In this document: positions 7,334 through 10,575 of the stretch, in pieces | Position numbering within the stretch: the stretch's first letter is position 1 | How the letters are laid out: every line of letters starts with the position of its first letter | Origin: Fidelibacterota bacterium UBA7303 | GTDB lineage: Bacteria > Fidelibacterota > Marinisomatia > Marinisomatales > UBA1611 | Direction of reading: 5' to 3' | NCBI GenBank assembly: GCA_002471805.1 | Contig: DKQR01000010.1 | Coordinates: forward strand, 1 to 10,575 | Length of the DNA stretch: 10,575 nucleotides | The notes under the pieces: model-generated | Databases searched by the model: none | What the model saw: the letters and a program-made list of their open reading frames with translations, nothing else | Told to the model about the DNA's origin: nothing | Made by a program: the position numbers and the translations under genes

Positions 7334-7794
7334 GATTTATACTGTTTTAGCAGGGCTGTTTTCAATAAATCAAAAGAACTGAATGTTTCAGCAGCACATG
7401 ATGATATCCAGCCGCTCAGATCTTCATCAGAGAGTTCATTCACCAAGTATACCGGTTTCCCCACAAAATAGGCCATGGTGACTTCACCATGTGTCCCCCC
7501 ACCCTTTAATACACTCTCATCCCATAAACAAACCATATAATCTGCATGGCCGATGACCAGTCGCAGATCGTGATCGATACAGCAGCGGATAAATTTCTTG
7601 TACCGTTGTGGATCGGAAGTTCTCCATGCGCGGTAGTTGTTGGCATTTTTTTCCTGTACCAGTTTCCTTGACTCTTGTACCGGATTAATCACTTCATGTT
7701 TAAGGTTATTTTGCAGCCATCGTGCAAATTTTAAACGCCAGCCGGACCCGTCATTGTTGGCATGTTCCATACCACCAGATAAATAAACGATCAT
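7330..7794 (-). CDS. Nucleoside 2-deoxyribosyltransferase-like protein
   Basis: A 154-aa soluble protein with the Rossmann-like fold of the N-deoxyribosyltransferase group. Visible blocks are the N-terminal strand and loop IVYLSGGME (2-10), HADYMVCLWD (83-92), and GGGTHGEVTMAYFVGKPVYLV (98-118). The last matches the family's GTxxE...A...GKPV motif, where the Glu (here E104) is the usual nucleophile. Characterised relatives move deoxyribose between bases or hydrolyse nucleosides and nucleotides; the exact substrate cannot be read from sequence, and relatives with other roles exist. The start is ATG at 7794, overlapping the permease stop as ATGA. The open frame extends 28 codons further up to 7878, but that part lies inside the permease gene and precedes the conserved first strand. 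Its coupling to an ABC permease upstream and to alr downstream is unusual and does not define its function. Confidence 0.78.
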   Translation of the reverse strand: MIVYLSGGMEHANNDGSGWRLKFARWLQNNLKHEVINPVQESRKLVQEKNANNYRAWRTSDPQRYKKFIRCCIDHDLRLVIGHADYMVCLWDESVLKGGGTHGEVTMAYFVGKPVYLVNELSDEDLSGWISSCAAETFSSFDLLKTALLKQYKS

Positions 7795-8540
7795 TGTCTC
7801 AATTTTTTTTGTAATAAAAAGCTGTTCCCTGTGATCCAAATCCCCGATAACAGCAATGAAATACCAAACTTCGACCATTCCATGACTCGACCTGTAATGA
7901 ATATCTGCAATGATTGATAGGGCAATGATAATGGCTGCAATTTTAAGATGGATTCCACTGCAATCGGGAAAAATCCAAACTCCACAATGAACCCATTCCC
8001 AAAAATGACTAAAATTATAAGATAGAAACTGATCAATAGAAAAGGTGTGACAGCATCAATTGCTAAAGCAATGGTGATGATAAGATTACCTAGAATACAT
8101 AAATAAATGATCAACTGTATGGTCAGCATCAACAATTCCGATGCAGATAGATGCACCGGGATAAATACAGATAAAATCACCAGTGAGACCAATCCGATTA
8201 ATAGGGCTTCCAGGACTGCAACAGTGAGATATCCTAAAATAATTTTTTGTTTGGTATAGGGTGCCATACTGATATGGACCAGCATTTTTCGGTGAATTCT
8301 CAGGCTAAAAAACTCCCGATATAAAAAAGGGACTAAGGCAATTGAAGAAATAATAAAAATCAGACCGGGTGCAACCCACTGTTCAAATGGCATATCTGTT
8401 AAACTGTTCACAAATATATTTTTAAAGGGAAGAACAATCATTGCTGTCAGTATTATGGGGATTACCAGCAGAAAAACCAGGCTTAACATCAATCTGTTTT
8501 GCCAGAGCCAGATCCTGCGTCTCAGCAAAGCATATATCAT
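7791..8540 (-). CDS. ABC-2-type transporter permease subunit
   Basis: A 249-aa inner-membrane protein with six hydrophobic segments at roughly 17-36, 56-74, 101-128, 133-160, 163-183 and 224-244. The layout after the second helix, with APGLIFIISSIALVPFLYREFF (57-78) then a basic stretch and ISMAPYTKQKIILGY (90-104), matches ABC-2 exporter permeases, where an 'aPGl...E...L..sP.s...il.gk' pattern links helices 2 and 3. It pairs with the ATPase encoded just upstream; the two genes overlap by 4 nt (ATGA). An export role (lipid, drug or envelope component) is typical of such pairs, but the substrate is unknown. The 3' end contains a run of eight A's just before the stop, described separately. The short cytoplasmic N-terminus (LLRRRIWLWQNR) is positively charged, as expected. 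Confidence 0.85.
   Translation of the reverse strand: MIYALLRRRIWLWQNRLMLSLVFLLVIPIILTAMIVLPFKNIFVNSLTDMPFEQWVAPGLIFIISSIALVPFLYREFFSLRIHRKMLVHISMAPYTKQKIILGYLTVAVLEALLIGLVSLVILSVFIPVHLSASELLMLTIQLIIYLCILGNLIITIALAIDAVTPFLLISFYLIILVIFGNGFIVEFGFFPIAVESILKLQPLSLPYQSLQIFITGRVMEWSKFGISLLLSGIWITGNSFLLQKKLRQ
7803..7810 (-). other. A8 slippery run at permease / deoxyribosyltransferase-like junction
   Basis: The permease's codons Gln-Lys-Lys (CAA AAA AAA) form an A_AAA_AAA heptamer in the zero frame. Three more codons (TTG AGA CAA) precede the TGA. The next gene lies in the -1 frame, which is open across this run, so a -1 slip here would join the permease to the deoxyribosyltransferase-like protein. 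The sequence is plain to see; actual frameshifting is not demonstrated. Confidence 0.4.
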
Positions 8541-9463
8541 TTCAGGTCTACACCGGCAAATTCAGAATCAAGGAGATCTCGCAGGCCAAGTTTTTTTACT
8601 CCCAGATCGATCATCATTTCCCCGGATACCACGTTGAAAACATCAAAGAATACCCGCCTGGTACGACCATAAAAATGGAAGGAATTATTCAACCGGTTGG
8701 GCGAGACTACTGTGGACACACTGCATAGTTTCTTATACAAATCATCAGACAATTCATGGAACTCAATTTGAAACTGGTGATAATCCAAAGTGCTCTTCAG
8801 TAAGGTATCAATATGACCATCCATCATAATTCTACCATTCCGGAAAACAAGAATGCGGTCGTGGGCCTGTTCCACTTCGGGCAGGGAATTACTAACATAA
8901 ATGATTGTTTTTCCCCCCTTCAGTTTTTTCAGCAGATCCCAGGTGATCCGATTGGATTCAGCATCCATATATCCTGTTGGCTCATCCAGAATCAGCACCT
9001 CCGGGTCATGGACCAGTTCCCGGATCAGCATTGTTTTTTTTTGAATTCCATGGGAGACATTACGAGCCAGTTCGTCCAGGAAAGGGGTCATCATCAAAAC
9101 ATTTGTATAGTTTAATATTCTCGCTGCCGCTTTTTCAGGTGAAACACGAAATAAATTTGCTGTAAATAGGATATTTTGTCTTAGGGTCAGCCAGGGGTCC
9201 AGATCTGTGGCATCGGGCACATATCCCACCAGTTTCCTGGTCTCATTCCGCCTTTTACTCATATCCAGGCCGTGCAGGAATACCTGCCCGTAATCTGGAT
9301 TCTCAAAGCCTGATAACAGTTTCAGCAATGACGATTTTCCAGAATCATTCACACCGACGATAGCCACCAGACTGCCTCGCTCGACACCAAAAGTTAGTCC
9401 AGCCAGGATCGTTTTGTCTCCAACCAGTTTGCCAACTTTTTTTAGGGTAATACTTGCTTCCAT
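8537..9463 (-). CDS. ABC transporter ATP-binding protein with non-canonical motifs
   Basis: A 308-aa cytoplasmic ATPase partner of the permease. Domains: nucleotide-binding domain at about 1-220, then a C-terminal extension (about 225-308) like that of ABC-2 exporter ATPases. Walker A is G37-VNDSGK-S44, with Asp at the position usually Gly. The Q-loop reads GYVPDATDL, with D84 where Gln is common. The signature is VSHGI (136-140) instead of LSGGQ. Walker B is VLILDEP (156-162), with catalytic E161 present. The D-loop region is GYMD. The switch region is YVSNSLPEVEQ, with N192 in place of the H-loop His. ATP binding looks intact, but hydrolysis may be altered. ATG at 9463 starts only 5 nt after the polA stop (TAAAGTAAATG). 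No Shine-Dalgarno is clear, so expression probably depends on readthrough translation from polA. A run of nine A's lies directly after the signature motif. Confidence 0.9.
   Translation of the reverse strand: MEASITLKKVGKLVGDKTILAGLTFGVERGSLVAIVGVNDSGKSSLLKLLSGFENPDYGQVFLHGLDMSKRRNETRKLVGYVPDATDLDPWLTLRQNILFTANLFRVSPEKAAARILNYTNVLMMTPFLDELARNVSHGIQKKTMLIRELVHDPEVLILDEPTGYMDAESNRITWDLLKKLKGGKTIIYVSNSLPEVEQAHDRILVFRNGRIMMDGHIDTLLKSTLDYHQFQIEFHELSDDLYKKLCSVSTVVSPNRLNNSFHFYGRTRRVFFDVFNVVSGEMMIDLGVKKLGLRDLLDSEFAGVDLK
9034..9042 (-). other. A9 homopolymer inside the ABC ATPase signature region
   Basis: Nine consecutive A's on the minus strand encode the Lys-Lys that follows VSHGIQ (CAA AAA AAA ACA). 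Such tracts are prone to replication and transcription slippage. A one-base length change would truncate the ATPase just after its signature motif. The reading frame is intact in this copy. Confidence 0.4.
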
Positions 9464-9468
9464 TTACT

Positions 9469-10575
9469 TTAATGTGCTTCGTACCAGTTATCACCAATAC
9501 CATAGTCTACCACTACTGGAATGGAAAGAGGTAATGCTTTTTCCATTTCCGTCGTAACCAGATCAATCAAAGTCTCTTCTTCCGAGTCAGGAAATTCAAA
9601 AAGCAGTTCATCATGGATTTGCAGGATCATCTTGGATTCCATTTTCTTTTTTATGCATTCCTTATGAATAGCTGCCATTGCCAGTTTTATCATTTCCGCT
9701 GCCGAGCCCTGAATTGGCATATTGATGGCCATCCGTTCCGCAGCCTGGCGCCGGAGACCATTATTGCTGTCCGCATCCCAGACGGGCCGGCGGCGCCCCA
9801 AAATGGTTTCTACATATTTTTCTGTTCTTGCTTTTTCCAGTGTGGAATCAATATAGGTGCGAATGCCGCTGTATTGATCAAAATAGGATTCAATAATCAC
9901 TGCAGCTTCGGATCGGGGAATATCCAATTCCTGACTCATACGGAAAGGCCCGGCCCCATACATAATCCCGAAATTCACAACTTTTGCGATGCGTCTCATT
10001 TCTGGCAGAACACTATCAATAGGTACGCTGAAGACATTGCTTGCCGTACGGGTGTGAATATCCTCTCCTTGTTTAAAGGCATCACACAATGCCGTATCCT
10101 GGCTTAAATGGGCCATGATGCGCAGTTCCACCTGGGAATAGTCAGCGGATAATATTTTCCAGCCTTTTCTCTGAGTACGAATTGCTTTTCGAATTTCACG
10201 TCCTTCCTCTGTGCGTATAGGGATATTCTGGAAATTAGGATTAGTACTGGAAAGCCGTCCGGTGGCAGCAATGGTTTGATGAAAAGTAGAGTGGATGCGG
10301 TTCGTTTCCGGATGGATTAAATCTGGGAGGGCATCCACATAGGTGTTTTTTAATTTGTTATATTTTCTGTATTCCAGGATCAGTCCAGGCAGATTATGCT
10401 CCTTTTCCAGCTGTTTTAATACTTCCTCTGCTGTACTCCTTTTTTTGATCAGAGTGAGGCCCAGAATATCAAATAGAATATTGGCGAGTTGCTGGGTGGA
10501 ATTAACATTGAATTCTGTTCCAGCCATTTTGTAGATATCGGCCAACAGGATGTCAATCTTCTTCCCAATTTCTGT
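9469..10575 (-). CDS. polA: DNA polymerase I, C-terminal polymerase domain (partial at right edge)
   Basis: The last 368 codons of family A DNA polymerase I, which fills gaps in excision repair and replaces Okazaki primers. The frame is open to the right edge and continues past it, so the start and the 5' nuclease and 3'-5' exonuclease-like domains (roughly 550 residues) lie outside the window. There is no true start near 10545, where the codon is an internal TTG. Polymerase motifs are complete. Motif A DYSQVELR (10143-10120) has the metal-binding Asp. Motif B RRIAKVVNFGIMYG (9996-9955) has the O-helix Lys and Tyr, and Phe at the position that discriminates against dideoxynucleotides. Motif C HDE (9615-9607) has the second metal-binding Asp. 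TGRLSSTNPNFQNIPIR upstream of motif A is also typical. The C-terminus ends in GDNWYEAH, as in other bacterial PolA. The ABC ATPase gene follows after 5 nt. Confidence 0.97.
   Translation of the reverse strand, partial: TEIGKKIDILLADIYKMAGTEFNVNSTQQLANILFDILGLTLIKKRSTAEEVLKQLEKEHNLPGLILEYRKYNKLKNTYVDALPDLIHPETNRIHSTFHQTIAATGRLSSTNPNFQNIPIRTEEGREIRKAIRTQRKGWKILSADYSQVELRIMAHLSQDTALCDAFKQGEDIHTRTASNVFSVPIDSVLPEMRRIAKVVNFGIMYGAGPFRMSQELDIPRSEAAVIIESYFDQYSGIRTYIDSTLEKARTEKYVETILGRRRPVWDADSNNGLRRQAAERMAINMPIQGSAAEMIKLAMAAIHKECIKKKMESKMILQIHDELLFEFPDSEEETLIDLVTTEMEKALPLSIPVVVDYGIGDNWYEAH

Noticed and set aside
9613..10107. 164-codon plus-strand frame opposite polA
   Set aside because: polA motifs A, B and C are intact on the other strand across the same bases. 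The frame is His/Cys/Phe-rich, as antisense readings often are.
1..10575. Signs of phage, IS element, CRISPR array, toxin-antitoxin or defence island
   Set aside because: No transposase, integrase, direct-repeat array, tRNA-like structure or known defence protein was seen. The deoxyribosyltransferase-like fold alone is not enough to propose defence.

Overview
The window reads as a piece of chromosome from a Gram-negative (two-membrane) bacterium. Moderate-to-low GC, exported proteins with short signal peptides, an outer-membrane-type beta-barrel, few Shine-Dalgarno sites and frequent GTG/TTG starts suggest the FCB side of the tree. Overall protein character recalls Candidatus Marinimicrobia (SAR406/Fidelibacterota). 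That placement is an impression, not a demonstrated result. There is no phage, IS, CRISPR, tRNA or rRNA signal, and coding density is very high: the only gap over 100 bp is 4211-4331.

Layout. (i) 92-4210, minus strand, transcribed right to left: a NamZ/DUF1343-family exported glycosidase-like protein, an outer-membrane beta-barrel whose TTG start overlaps the namZ-like stop by 4 nt, and a UMF1/Atg22-type MFS transporter that begins with TTG behind a perfect AGGAGG. (ii) 4211-4331: divergent intergenic region. (iii) 4332-6212, plus strand: a divergent SLC13/DASS-type transporter followed 15 nt later by a small one-helix membrane protein. (iv) 6218-10575, minus strand, again right to left: the 3' part of polA (runs off the right edge), an ABC ATPase, an ABC-2 permease, a nucleoside 2-deoxyribosyltransferase-like protein and alanine racemase. 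These five are packed with a 5-nt gap and then three successive 4-nt stop/start overlaps (ATGA, ATGA, GTGA).

How the genes may work together (inference). The namZ/barrel/MFS block has the shape of an envelope scavenging or turnover unit: an exported enzyme acting on a cell-wall sugar, an outer-membrane protein and an inner-membrane carrier. The DASS-like carrier and the small protein form a second transport unit. The polA-to-alr run is a translationally coupled mix of housekeeping genes and an ABC exporter of unknown substrate.

The points most worth a second look are the loss of the SNT and TPPN-type motifs in the DASS-like carrier, its small partner protein, substitutions in the NamZ signature motifs, an ABC ATPase lacking the usual Q-loop Gln and switch His, and an A8 slippery heptamer exactly where the permease runs into the deoxyribosyltransferase-like gene. 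I found no clearly new multi-gene system. The best candidates for undescribed biology are the DASS-like/small-protein pair and the namZ/barrel/MFS block.
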